A stretch of 64,000 nucleotides of DNA from a virus, in IMG/VR virus record IMGVR_UViG_3300023184_000037, positions 62,001-126,000 of that record. The stretch is one strand, 5' to 3'. Below are positions 33,607 to 42,199 of the stretch, one piece after another; position 1 is the first letter of the stretch, and every line of letters starts with the position of its first letter. Both the position numbers and the translations under genes were made by a program. The notes beneath the pieces are model-generated. The model did no database searches. It had not been told where the DNA came from and worked only from the letters and a program-made list of their open reading frames with translations.

Positions 33607-34476
33607 ATGAAAGCATTTATATATCAATGGACTAATAATCTAAACGGAAAGAAATACATCGGATCACACATTGGAGAGCCTGAAGACGGTTATGCCGGTT
33701 CAGGCTCTTATTTTAAGAAAGCATTTAATAAATATAAAGATTTTTTTACTAGAGAAATTTTAGAAACTATAGATGGAGAAAATGTCTATGATAGAATTAA
33801 AATACTCGAAGAATCATATTTACAAAAAGTAGATGCTGCTAATAATTCCAATTATTATAATATCACAAATTCATATTATGGCGGTAATGTATATCAAGGG
33901 TTATCAATAGATGATAAAAAGAAAATGATAGAAGGTCGGACCAATGCCGCAAAAAATGATAGATTAAAAAATCCTCAAAAATATGAAGACATTGCTAAAA
34001 AGAAAAGTGCAATTCAAAGAGAAAAAGGTAAAGACGTTTATCAATTTACAAAAGATGGACAATTTATTGCAAAATATTCATGTTTAGAAGAAGCACATAA
34101 AATAACTAATATATCAAAAGGAAATTTACATTGCGCGCTTAATGCTAGCAGAAATTTTGCAAGTGGATTTAGATGGTCTTATAAAAATATACCAAATGAT
34201 TTAATTCCACCTAAAAAACGTAATCATAAAAGTACTGGAAAGCAAAAGAATCCATCTAAACATATCAATATTATATATGTTCAAATAATTCAATGTGATT
34301 TAAAAGGAAATGAAATTCACACATGGAATAATAAAAATGAAATTCAAGAACATTTAGGTATTAGTGCACAAATGATTAATCATGCGATAAATGGTAGAGG
34401 TAAAAATAATACCGGAGAATATAAAGGATTTATATGGAAAAAAGGTAAACAAATTAAAACGACAAAATATAATTAA
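33607..34476 (+). CDS. GIY-YIG homing endonuclease
   Basis: A 289-residue protein. N-terminal GIY-YIG nuclease: FIYQWTNNLNGKKYIGSH, then GYAGSGSYFKKAFNKY, and ILEESYLQK with the catalytic Glu. The C-terminal part has two DNA-binding NUMOD-type repeats: VYQFTKDGQFIAKYSCLEEA to GFRWSYK, and IQCDLKGNEIHTWNNKNEIQ to GFIWKKGK. The gene is visibly more A/T-rich than its neighbours, as expected for an invading element. It sits directly upstream of the N-terminal half of the split DNA polymerase gene, a classic place for free-standing homing endonucleases. Confidence 0.88.
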   Translation: MKAFIYQWTNNLNGKKYIGSHIGEPEDGYAGSGSYFKKAFNKYKDFFTREILETIDGENVYDRIKILEESYLQKVDAANNSNYYNITNSYYGGNVYQGLSIDDKKKMIEGRTNAAKNDRLKNPQKYEDIAKKKSAIQREKGKDVYQFTKDGQFIAKYSCLEEAHKITNISKGNLHCALNASRNFASGFRWSYKNIPNDLIPPKKRNHKSTGKQKNPSKHINIIYVQIIQCDLKGNEIHTWNNKNEIQEHLGISAQMINHAINGRGKNNTGEYKGFIWKKGKQIKTTKYN

Positions 34477-34500
34477 CATGAACTTAAAAAACAATTATTA

Positions 34501-35898
34501 ATGATTTTAGACATCGAACAGCGTGAAAAAGATGTTATCATTTCATACTACAATGACAAAGGAGAAGTAGCATTCAAACAATACCCAGTGGATAAATTCC
34601 AAAATTGGTATGTTTGTGATGACAAAGACAAAGCGGCCAGTCCAGAGTATAAAAACTGGGATGGCCGTCCTGTTAAACTAGGATATGGAAAACAATTCAA
34701 TAAGTTTTCCATTCTTTATTTTTTAGATAATCTTTCAGAGAAAGACAAAAAAGATTTAACAGCATATAATATGCCAAAAACTTATTTTGTCGATATTGAA
34801 ACTGAAATTGTTGACGGCTTTCCAAAAGCCGAAGAGGCCAAAAGTAGAATTCTTTCATTCTCAATAATTACTCCAGACCGTAAAGCAATCGTTTTAGGTT
34901 TAGAGGATATGGCATCGGATAAAATCCAAAAGATTCAAGACGATACCAATGAGTACTTTAAAGATTTTGATATGGACTGGGAATTTAAGTACCATAAGTT
35001 TAAATCAGAGTATGACATGGTGTACACATTCTTAATGAAATTCTTACCAAAGTTTCCAATGATGACTGGATGGAATTTTATTAACTATGACTGGCAATAT
35101 ATTGTTAATCGATGCAAAAGACTTCAAATCGACATCAAAGAAATTGGTATGACAAATTCAATCGATCATACTGATGGCCGACCTCTTCATATCGGAATTC
35201 TTGACTACATGCAATTGTATGACAAATATGACCGAACTGTAAAAGTTAAAGAATCCAACTCTTTGGATTATGTTTCTAGTCAAGTCTTGAACGTGAACAA
35301 AATCAAGTTCACTGGCTCACTACAGGACTTATACCGAGATAACTTTGTCAAGTACATATATTACAATGTGGTCGATTCAGTGCTTGTATACTACATTGAC
35401 CAGAAGTTGAAGTCGATGGAGGTACTATTAACCTTGGCAAACATTACAAATATGCCATTGTATAAAGCAAGTTCTCCAGTGGCAGTTACTGAGGCGATTA
35501 TGGCCAGAAAACTTGCCGAGCAAGGAATGCGAATTGGAAGCGAAGAGAAAAATGATAGTCAAAAAGATGGACAATATGCTGGAGCATTTGTAAAAGAACC
35601 AATCCTTGGATTCTATGAAGGTGTAAGTGCATTTGACTTTGCGTCACTATATCCTTCGATCATGAGACAGTTCAATATATCTCCAGATGCATACATCGAA
35701 AAGATTTATAAAAGTGAAATTGAAGAACGTAGAAAAAATAAAGAGGTTATTGTTTGTGATAATGGTGTAGTATATAAGACCGAAGATTCAATCTTAAGAA
35801 AAATATTAAGTGACCTATATGCGCAGCGTAAAGATTATAAAAAAACTTCTTATGAATATTTCACAAAAGCTGACCGGTTGAAAAAACTGCTCCAATAA
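34501..35898 (+). CDS. 43A: DNA polymerase, N-terminal part (gp43A: exonuclease and palm motif A)
   Basis: A 465-residue family B polymerase fragment. Exonuclease motifs: Exo I YFVDIETEIVDGFP, Exo II TGWNFINYDWQYIV, Exo III YYNVVDSVLVYY. Polymerase motif A: SAFDFASLYPSIMRQFNISP. It stops in the fingers after LYAQRKDYKKTSYEYF and lacks motifs B and C, which are on a separate gene 6.3 kb downstream (42200). Split gp43 genes at about this position are known in some Aeromonas T4-like phages. The two parts presumably assemble. The adjacent homing endonuclease may explain the split. Confidence 0.9.
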   Translation: MILDIEQREKDVIISYYNDKGEVAFKQYPVDKFQNWYVCDDKDKAASPEYKNWDGRPVKLGYGKQFNKFSILYFLDNLSEKDKKDLTAYNMPKTYFVDIETEIVDGFPKAEEAKSRILSFSIITPDRKAIVLGLEDMASDKIQKIQDDTNEYFKDFDMDWEFKYHKFKSEYDMVYTFLMKFLPKFPMMTGWNFINYDWQYIVNRCKRLQIDIKEIGMTNSIDHTDGRPLHIGILDYMQLYDKYDRTVKVKESNSLDYVSSQVLNVNKIKFTGSLQDLYRDNFVKYIYYNVVDSVLVYYIDQKLKSMEVLLTLANITNMPLYKASSPVAVTEAIMARKLAEQGMRIGSEEKNDSQKDGQYAGAFVKEPILGFYEGVSAFDFASLYPSIMRQFNISPDAYIEKIYKSEIEERRKNKEVIVCDNGVVYKTEDSILRKILSDLYAQRKDYKKTSYEYFTKADRLKKLLQ

Positions 35899-35908
35899 AA
35901 CTTATATA
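35878..35908 (+). promoter_or_regulatory. Promoter-like TTGAAAA-N18-TATATA for ribonucleotide reductase
   Basis: GAAAA at 35880-35884 and TATATA at 35903-35908, overlapping the end of gp43A; 27 bases before the small-subunit gene. Confidence 0.35.
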
Positions 35909-35934
35909 TAAATTTCTAAAATAAATTATCACCA

Positions 35935-36912
35935 ATGAGCAATATCTTCGAAAAACGAGTAAATATTTTACCCTACGAATACCCTTCTCTATTAGCATAT
36001 AAAGACGCGATCCGACATTCATATTGGATTCACACAGAATTTAACTTCACAACAGATATTGATGACTTTATGACTAAAGTATCTGACGCAGAACGTGAAG
36101 TAATTAAAAGAGCGATGCTTGCGATTGCACAAATCGAAGTAAACGTTAAAACTTTTTGGGCAGACCTTTACAAAAGAATGCCGATCACTGAAATTGGAGA
36201 TGTTGGTATGACATTTGCAGAGTCGGAAGTTAGACACAAAGATGCTTACGCACAATTATTAAGAATCCTTGGATTAGAAGACGAATTCCAACATGTAGTA
36301 GAGATTCCAGCAATTAAAGATAGAATTGCATACTTGACAAAGTATTTGGATGGTACAAGAAGTAAGGACAATAAAATGTATACGAAATCCGTATTGTTAT
36401 TTTCATTGTTTATTGAGCATGTTAGTTTATTTAGTCAATTCTTTATTATGATGTCTTTCAACAAGGAGAAAAACTTATTTAAAGGTATTTCGAATGTAGT
36501 TGAAGCAACGAGTAAAGAGGAGGAAATCCATGGAAACTTCGGATCTGAATTGATTAACATTATTAAGAAAGAAAACCCAGACTGGTTTGATGAGGAATTC
36601 GAACAACTTATAGATTCTGCTTGTAAAAAAGCGTACCTAGCAGAGGTTAAAATTCTTGATTGGATTTTTGAAAAGGGTGAACTTGATTTCCTATCAAAAG
36701 AAACTATCAAACAATTTATTCAAAATCGTTTTAATAATTCTCTACAACGAATTGGAATGAAACCCGTATTTGAAGTTGATTTTACAGAAATTGAAAAATC
36801 TTTATGGTTTGACGTTGAGATTCTTTCAACTAAAGAAGGTGATTTCTTCTACAAAAAATCGATTGACTACAACAAAAAGTCTAAGGCAATCACCGAAGAC
36901 GACTTATTTTAA
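35935..36912 (+). CDS. nrdB: Ribonucleotide reductase class Ia small subunit
   Basis: A 325-residue ferritin-like protein. Iron ligands and radical site: FAESEVRHKDAYAQLL contains E-x-x-H and, four residues after the His, the Tyr expected to carry the radical. Later ligands are in SLFIEHVSLFSQFF and VVEATSKEEEIHGNFGSEL. The acidic C-terminus KSKAITEDDLF is the usual tail that docks on the large subunit. It provides the radical for making deoxynucleotides. It lies 23 bases upstream of the large subunit gene. Confidence 0.9.
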   Translation: MSNIFEKRVNILPYEYPSLLAYKDAIRHSYWIHTEFNFTTDIDDFMTKVSDAEREVIKRAMLAIAQIEVNVKTFWADLYKRMPITEIGDVGMTFAESEVRHKDAYAQLLRILGLEDEFQHVVEIPAIKDRIAYLTKYLDGTRSKDNKMYTKSVLLFSLFIEHVSLFSQFFIMMSFNKEKNLFKGISNVVEATSKEEEIHGNFGSELINIIKKENPDWFDEEFEQLIDSACKKAYLAEVKILDWIFEKGELDFLSKETIKQFIQNRFNNSLQRIGMKPVFEVDFTEIEKSLWFDVEILSTKEGDFFYKKSIDYNKKSKAITEDDLF

Positions 36913-36935
36913 ATTTTAAAAACAAAGAATTCAGA

Positions 36936-38561
36936 ATGGAATATGAAAAGAATTACTGGCTTAACGAAGACAGTAGAACATTTTTATCTAGAGGTTATAT
37001 CACAGAATCTCCAGAGCAGCGAATTAAAGATGTAGCAAACACCGCAGAAAAACAATTAAAAATTGAAGGGTTTGCAAAGAAATTTGAGGACTATATGGGT
37101 AGAGGATTCTATAGTTTATCAACTCCAGTTTGGATTAATTATGGAAAAGACAAGGGACTTCCGGTTAGTTGTTATGGAAGTAACGTAGATGATACTTTAG
37201 ATAGTATTTTAAATGGAAGCAGAGAAGTTGGAATGATGTCAAAATACGGAGGAGGAACTTCTGCATTTTTAGGAAACATCAGGGCAAGAGGAACTAAAAT
37301 TTCGACAGGTGGAACTGCAGATGGTCCCGTACACTATGCCAGATTATACGATACAACAGTTGATGTATGTAAACAATCAGAGGCCAGAAGAGGAGCATGC
37401 GCAGTTTGGTTACCAGTTGAACATAATGACATTTTAGAATTTTTAGATATTGGAACCGAAGGGAATCCAATTCAAAACCTACAATATGGAGTTACTGTTA
37501 CTGACGCTTGGATTGCTGAAATGAAAGCAGGAGATGCAGACAAACGTAAAATTTGGGCTAAGATAATTCAAAGACGTAATGAGTTTGGTTTTCCTTACAT
37601 TATGTTTAAAGACAATACCAATAACAATTCACCATATAAAGAATTGGGACTTGAAATCACAGCAAGTAACCTTTGTAGTGAAATTCAATTACCTACAGAT
37701 TCATTCAATTCATTTGTTTGTTGTTTAGGTTCTATCAATTTATTACATTGGGACGAAATTAAGGAAACCGATGCAATCGAAGTTTACACTCAGTTTTTAA
37801 ACGCAGTTATGGACGAATTCGTTAACAAATCTTATAACATGCCTGGAATGAAAAGAGCATGGAGATTTGCAAATGACCATAGAGCACTAGGTCTTGGAGT
37901 ATTGGGTTATCATTCACTATTTCAGGCTAAATTAATTAGTTTTGATTCACTTCAAGCAAAACAATTAAACTATGAAATCTTTTCAACAATAAAAGAACGT
38001 AGTGAAGCGGCTTCAAGATGGTTACATGATGAGAAAGGTTACCGTTCAATCCGACCAGGATACGCTAACACTACCCTAGTAGCGATTGCTCCAACGAAAA
38101 GTAGTTCATTTATTTTAGGACAGGTAAGTATGGGAATTGAGCCAATCAAATCTAATTATTTTATCAAAGACTTGGCCAAATCAAAAACAATTTACAAAAA
38201 TCCTTTCTTAATTGAAGAACTTGAGAAGTATGGTTTAAATACCCCAGATGTTTGGGAAGGAATCTTAAAGAGAGACGGAAGTGTACAACATTTAGACTTT
38301 CCAACCAAAGAGGTTTTCAAATCTTTTGTTGAAATCAGTCCAAAAGAAATTGTGCTACAAGCGGCTCAAAGACAACATTTTATTGACCAATCACAGTCAC
38401 TAAATTTAATGATACATCCATCAGTTTCGGCTAAGGACATAAATACATTATACCTTTACGCCCATGAGGAAGGGGTTAAAACTCTATACTATCAATTTAG
38501 TCAAAGTTCAGCCCAGTCTTTTGCAAGAGACATTCTTGAATGTTCAAGCTGTGAGGCATAA
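36936..38561 (+). CDS. nrdA: Ribonucleotide reductase large subunit, short form without ATP-cone
   Basis: A 541-residue catalytic subunit. Active-site strand: ASNLCSEIQLP (N-x-C-x-E). Redox Cys: GLPVSCYGSN and SFVCCLGSINL. Radical-transfer Tyr pair: KTLYYQFSQSS. C-terminal shuttle Cys: LECSSCEA. The length is much less than the roughly 750 residues of the enteric enzyme. The first 60 residues show no ATP-cone, so overall activity regulation by dATP is probably absent; specificity-site segments (GGGTSAFLGNIRARG) are present. Paired with the small subunit upstream. Confidence 0.9.
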   Translation: MEYEKNYWLNEDSRTFLSRGYITESPEQRIKDVANTAEKQLKIEGFAKKFEDYMGRGFYSLSTPVWINYGKDKGLPVSCYGSNVDDTLDSILNGSREVGMMSKYGGGTSAFLGNIRARGTKISTGGTADGPVHYARLYDTTVDVCKQSEARRGACAVWLPVEHNDILEFLDIGTEGNPIQNLQYGVTVTDAWIAEMKAGDADKRKIWAKIIQRRNEFGFPYIMFKDNTNNNSPYKELGLEITASNLCSEIQLPTDSFNSFVCCLGSINLLHWDEIKETDAIEVYTQFLNAVMDEFVNKSYNMPGMKRAWRFANDHRALGLGVLGYHSLFQAKLISFDSLQAKQLNYEIFSTIKERSEAASRWLHDEKGYRSIRPGYANTTLVAIAPTKSSSFILGQVSMGIEPIKSNYFIKDLAKSKTIYKNPFLIEELEKYGLNTPDVWEGILKRDGSVQHLDFPTKEVFKSFVEISPKEIVLQAAQRQHFIDQSQSLNLMIHPSVSAKDINTLYLYAHEEGVKTLYYQFSQSSAQSFARDILECSSCEA

Positions 38562-38565
38562 GAAA

Positions 38566-38621
38566 CCGGCAATCTGAAACATGATTGCATTTTAGGACCG
38601 GGACTAGTTCACGGAGGTGTT
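38566..38621 (+). ncRNA. Structured segment between nrdA and its terminator (candidate small RNA or 3' UTR)
   Basis: GCAATC 38569-38574 pairs with GATTGC 38583-38588, and a GC-rich stretch GGACCGGGACTAGTTCACGG follows, richer in G and C than the flanking genes. No open frame. It may be an nrdA 3' UTR element or part of a small RNA ended by the terminator at 38622. Confidence 0.3.
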
Positions 38622-38652
38622 AAGCAGGGAATTCGCTACTCCCTGCTTTTTT
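38622..38652 (+). terminator. Terminator after nrdA
   Basis: AAGCAGGGA and TCCCTGCTT form a 9-bp stem with a 9-base loop, followed by a T run. Confidence 0.88.
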
Positions 38653-38668
38653 ATGTTTAAAATCTAGA

Positions 38669-38680
38669 GATATATAAATA
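38669..38680 (+). promoter_or_regulatory. Late promoter with exact TATAAATA
   Basis: GATATATAAATA contains TATAAATA, the T4 late consensus, 20 bases before the ATP-grasp start. Confidence 0.6.
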
Positions 38681-38699
38681 AAATAAAAATCTTTTGCAA

Positions 38700-39782
38700 A
38701 TGATTCCAATCAAGCTTTTCGAAGAATTCTTATACGAAGAAAATCTTAAAAACAAATATGCTAAGAAAGTGGCATGGATTATGAAGTCTCATGATATTCA
38801 TGCAACTTCAGGCGATGTTAATGGTCGTGAAAAGAAATACAATATTGCCGCTAAAGGTAACCTATTCTTGAACTATGCAACCAAAGAGGACTTTGAAGAT
38901 GATAGCGTTGTAGTACCTGGAGATGTGCCAATACTTAATTATGGCGGAGCAGTCGACCCAGAGGCGATCGGATTCTTAAAGAATAAAGGTATTAACAACG
39001 ATAATCTATACAACAAGAGAGAATTACTTCCACTTTCAGGAGACAAGGTAAAATTTGCCAAAGCAGCCGCAAAATTTGATTGGCTTCCAAAGACATGTTT
39101 TTCAAAAGAGGACGCAATTAAAGGAGACGTCGGTTTTCCAGTAATTGCAAAAATAAAAGATGGACATAGCGGAGTTGGAATTCAAAAATTCGACACTGCC
39201 AAAGAACTTGAAGCGAGCAAAGATAAATTCGATATCTTTTGTCAATTTATAGATTTTGCTAGAGAATACAGAGTAATGTTCTGTAGAGACAAGATTTTTG
39301 TTATTAATGAAAGAGTTCCGAGAATTGAAGATGACCGTTCGATTAAAACAAAAACTGCCGATGAGAAAATCAGTTTTACTTATGTTTATCAAGACCAAAA
39401 CAAGGTCGACCCTAAATTCATCGAAAATGTGTTATCAATTTGTAAAGACGTTAAAACATTTTTAGACCTAGACTTATGGGCCCTAGATATTGTAGTAGAC
39501 AAAAAAGGTAAAATGTGGATTATGGAAACATCATCTGCAACCGGACTTGGAAGCGTTAAAATGTGCGAAGTTTATAAGGCAATGTATGAAGATTTTTATG
39601 GAGAACCCTTAGATGACGAATTCTTAGAGGACATTTACCTAAAATATGTAGTTCCTGGGCATCAGAATTACTACCCAAAATTTAAAAAAGAAATTGACTC
39701 TTCTCAGTGGCCAATGGACTATAAAATATTAACGGATCCCAAAGCAAAAGATGGGTATAGATATTTTTTTAATTTAGATTAA
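38700..39782 (+). CDS. Capsid-tagged ATP-grasp protein
   Basis: I start at the ATG at 38700 (360 residues); an in-frame TTG two codons upstream is less likely. The N-terminus MIPIKLFEEFLYE-E is a tag variant. The rest is an ATP-grasp-like ligase: VIAKIKDGHSGVGIQKF (glycine-rich ATP loop), EASKDKFDIFCQFIDFAREY, RVMFCRDKIFVINERV, and WALDIVVDKKGKMWIMETSS (metal-binding D/E/N strand). ATP-grasp enzymes join carboxylates to amines or thiols. It is followed after 4 bases by an alanine-dehydrogenase-like gene, so the pair may make an amino-acid derivative. It has a perfect late promoter, consistent with packaging. Confidence 0.65.
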   Translation: MIPIKLFEEFLYEENLKNKYAKKVAWIMKSHDIHATSGDVNGREKKYNIAAKGNLFLNYATKEDFEDDSVVVPGDVPILNYGGAVDPEAIGFLKNKGINNDNLYNKRELLPLSGDKVKFAKAAAKFDWLPKTCFSKEDAIKGDVGFPVIAKIKDGHSGVGIQKFDTAKELEASKDKFDIFCQFIDFAREYRVMFCRDKIFVINERVPRIEDDRSIKTKTADEKISFTYVYQDQNKVDPKFIENVLSICKDVKTFLDLDLWALDIVVDKKGKMWIMETSSATGLGSVKMCEVYKAMYEDFYGEPLDDEFLEDIYLKYVVPGHQNYYPKFKKEIDSSQWPMDYKILTDPKAKDGYRYFFNLD

Positions 39783-39786
39783 TAAC

Positions 39787-40848
39787 ATGAAAACAGGAAT
39801 TTTTAAAACATCGCTAAAGGAAAACGAAAAACGTATTCCAATCCATCCGGCTCATATTGAAAGACTATCTGGAGATATACTTAAAGAACTCGTATTTGAA
39901 GAGGGATATGGAACTGATTATGGTTATTCAGACATTCAACTTGCACAAATGGGTTGTAAGTTTGCCAGTCGCGAGAATCTTTTTAAAGAGTGTAGTATAA
40001 TCATATTGCCAAAACCCGTTGCCGAAGACTTAAAACAAATGCAAGATGGTGCAACCCTATGCGGTTGGACCCACGCAGTTCAACAGAGAGATATTACTGA
40101 TATTGCAATTGAAAAGGGTTTAACACTTCTTGCATGGGAAGAGATGAACAATGTTAGTAAAAATTCTAAAATGCATACATTCTATCGTAACAATGAATTA
40201 GCAGGTTATGCTGGAGTTATTCATTATTTACAATTGGCCGGTCTTGATGGACACTATGGTGAACGTAAGAAAGTTGTTATTTTTGGATATGGTTCTGTAA
40301 GTAAAGGAGCAATATATGCCCTACAGGGAAGAGGTTTTAATAACATTACAGTTTATACTCAGCGACCTACTCACCTAGTTGCCGATAAAAATCCTGATGT
40401 TTGGTACAAAAACTTTAATGATGACGATATTTGGGAAGACATTTACTCCGCTCATATTATATTTAATGGAGTCCTACAGGACGTAAATAATCCTCTAATG
40501 TTTATTAAAGATTTAGACCAATTAGACCAATTACGTAGAAATTGCGCAATCATCGATATTAGTTGTGACAAGGGAATGGGATTCTTTTTTGCCGAACCTA
40601 CAACATTTGAAAATCCAATTATCAAATTAAGAAGAGGTATTCAATACTATTCGGTCGATCATACTCCAACATACTTATGGAATGCGGCTTCTAGAGAAAT
40701 TTCTGCCGCACTGGTTCCATACTTAAGTACTATAATAGAACCCCAAAAATGGGAGGATAATCCAGTTATCAGCGGTTGTATAGATATTAAATCTGGTGTT
40801 ATTATTAATCAAAACATAAACAGATTTCAAAAAAGGATATATAAATAA
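39787..40848 (+). CDS. Alanine dehydrogenase/carboxyethyl-ornithine synthase-like oxidoreductase
   Basis: A 353-residue protein. N-terminal substrate domain: KTSLKENEKRIPIHPAHIER (conserved Lys, Arg and His of the alanine dehydrogenase/transhydrogenase N-domain), then LFEECSIIILPKPV-like region and CGWTHAVQQRDI. The middle has AGYAGVIHYLQLAG, and the NAD(P)-binding strand is KKVVIFGYGSVSKGAIYALQ. This best fits N5-(carboxyethyl)ornithine synthase/alanine dehydrogenase relatives, which reduce imines of pyruvate and amino acids. Coupled to the tagged ATP-grasp gene. The C-terminal 50 residues overlap a late promoter. Confidence 0.65.
   Translation: MKTGIFKTSLKENEKRIPIHPAHIERLSGDILKELVFEEGYGTDYGYSDIQLAQMGCKFASRENLFKECSIIILPKPVAEDLKQMQDGATLCGWTHAVQQRDITDIAIEKGLTLLAWEEMNNVSKNSKMHTFYRNNELAGYAGVIHYLQLAGLDGHYGERKKVVIFGYGSVSKGAIYALQGRGFNNITVYTQRPTHLVADKNPDVWYKNFNDDDIWEDIYSAHIIFNGVLQDVNNPLMFIKDLDQLDQLRRNCAIIDISCDKGMGFFFAEPTTFENPIIKLRRGIQYYSVDHTPTYLWNAASREISAALVPYLSTIIEPQKWEDNPVISGCIDIKSGVIINQNINRFQKRIYK
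40836..40847 (+). promoter_or_regulatory. Late promoter with exact TATAAATA
   Basis: GATATATAAATA overlaps the last codons of the dehydrogenase gene and lies 15 bases before the tagged protein at 40862. Confidence 0.6.
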
Positions 40849-40861
40849 AATAAAAAAAATT

Positions 40862-41194
40862 ATGAAACATATCCAATTATTTGAAGACTTCTTAAATGAG
40901 GCTTCTGATGCAAAACCAGCAATTTTAGTTAAATTATACAATGAATTGGCTAAAGCTAAAAATAAAAAATCATTGACTTGGGGATTTGATGGAATGGAAG
41001 AATTTCCTCACGTTATTCAATATGACGGTGGATTAGAATCAGAGGCACATAGACACGAAGGTGAGATGGAGACATACTCATTCTATTTGAATGACGATGG
41101 TAAAACTATCCTTGGAATCTATGATTTGAATGGTTATGCTGAAGAGTTAAAAACTCCAAAGGATGCTATTACATGGTGCAGAGCTAATGAATAG
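40862..41194 (+). CDS. Small tagged internal protein
   Basis: A 110-residue protein starting MKHIQLFEDFLNE-A, with cleavage expected after residue 13. The mature domain is a small alpha/beta fold (LTWGFDGMEEFPHVIQYDGG, SFYLNDDGKTILGIYDLNG). No catalytic motif seen. It is far from the main tagged block but shares its tag and has a perfect late promoter. Confidence 0.65.
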   Translation: MKHIQLFEDFLNEASDAKPAILVKLYNELAKAKNKKSLTWGFDGMEEFPHVIQYDGGLESEAHRHEGEMETYSFYLNDDGKTILGIYDLNGYAEELKTPKDAITWCRANE

Positions 41195-41214
41195 TAAAAA
41201 TATTATTTAATAAG

Positions 41215-41307
41215 GTGGAACCTGATCCGAATTGCCTGCCTTTTTTTATTGGTATGATTGGTTTATTTTTTATAGTCATGATATTTGACGAATTTAAAAA
41301 ACATTAA
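41215..41307 (+). CDS. Possible small membrane peptide (GTG start)
   Basis: A 30-residue open frame starting GTG: VEPDPNCLPFFIGMIGLFFI followed by VMIFDEFKKH. It has a clear membrane-spanning centre with an acidic N-end and basic C-end. It fills an otherwise empty 246-base gap. The short length and non-ATG start keep confidence low. Confidence 0.3.
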   Translation: MEPDPNCLPFFIGMIGLFFIVMIFDEFKKH

Positions 41308-41357
41308 ACAAGAACCCCTCCTCAGGATAGAATCGGAGGACCTACTCATAAGAGTTT

Positions 41358-41384
41358 AACCTGTCAGTAATGACAGGTTTTTTT
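41358..41384 (+). terminator. Terminator before the clamp gene
   Basis: AACCTGTCA and TGACAGGTT form a 9-bp perfect stem with a GTAA loop and a T7 tail. A weaker CCTCC/GGAGG stem lies just upstream (41317-41339). Confidence 0.9.
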
Positions 41385-41386
41385 AT

Positions 41387-41416
41387 GTGAAACAAAACCC
41401 CCTTTTTGTCTATAAT
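41387..41416 (+). promoter_or_regulatory. GAAAC-N17-TATAAT promoter for the sliding clamp
   Basis: GAAAC at 41389-41393, exactly 17 bases, TATAAT at 41411-41416; 25 bases to the clamp start. Confidence 0.65.
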
Positions 41417-41440
41417 ACTTAAATAATATAAACAATAAAT

Positions 41441-42196
41441 ATGAAAATTAAAATTGACAAAGTAGACCAAAACAATTTCATCGGTTTTGTGAATAGACTT
41501 AAGGTTATCGATACCTTCATCTACTTTAAAATCAAGGATGAAGTGGTACAGGCATCCGCCTATCTTCCACAAAGAGATGCTGTTAAACATCACAGAGTTC
41601 CTGTGTCACAAGTATTCCAATTGGAAGATGGTGCTATTAACACATCAAAAGAATTAAAAATTGCATTCTTTGATGCGGGTCGTTTAACTGACGCATTTAA
41701 ACAATTTGAATTTGGAAATATCCAAGCTGAAATTGAATTTGTAGAAAATGACGAGGATTTTGTAGCAACTGAATTCCGTATTTTCAACAACGAATTAGAG
41801 ATTAAACTTGCGTGTTCCGAGCCTTCATTAGGTTATAAAGACCTTACAGATGCTCAAATTGCCGGAATCTTTAATATCGACGCAGCAAACTATGTATTTG
41901 ACATGGACTATACTGCAACTTCAAAAGTTCGTTCTCTTTTTGGATTGGACAAAGAAGAAACTTTCACTATTGCAACTAACACTGAAGGTGTAAGAATGAA
42001 AGGTAAAACTTACAACTACCTCGTTACAGACTCATTCCAAGGTAACAATCCTGGCAATGTAACTCTTTTCAAAAAATATTTAAACCTTTTAGACAAAGAA
42101 GATTATTCAGCAAATGTTATGGATAACCGAGTAGTATTGCGCTCAAAAGATTCAGAAACATTACTAACTATCGCTACTTGCCAAACTGCTGAATAA
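41441..42196 (+). CDS. 45: Sliding clamp, T4 gp45-like
   Basis: A 251-residue protein (T4 gp45 is 228) with two similar halves of alternating strands and helices. The first half runs to about residue 110 and the second from about 130 (KVRSLFGLDKEETFTIATN). C-terminal strand NRVVLRSKDSETLLTIATCQ. It encircles DNA, tethers polymerase, and in T4 activates late transcription with gp55 and gp33. It is directly upstream of the C-terminal polymerase half (3-base gap), as expected in a replication operon, and has its own promoter. Confidence 0.75.
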   Translation: MKIKIDKVDQNNFIGFVNRLKVIDTFIYFKIKDEVVQASAYLPQRDAVKHHRVPVSQVFQLEDGAINTSKELKIAFFDAGRLTDAFKQFEFGNIQAEIEFVENDEDFVATEFRIFNNELEIKLACSEPSLGYKDLTDAQIAGIFNIDAANYVFDMDYTATSKVRSLFGLDKEETFTIATNTEGVRMKGKTYNYLVTDSFQGNNPGNVTLFKKYLNLLDKEDYSANVMDNRVVLRSKDSETLLTIATCQTAE

Positions 42197-42199
42197 TTT

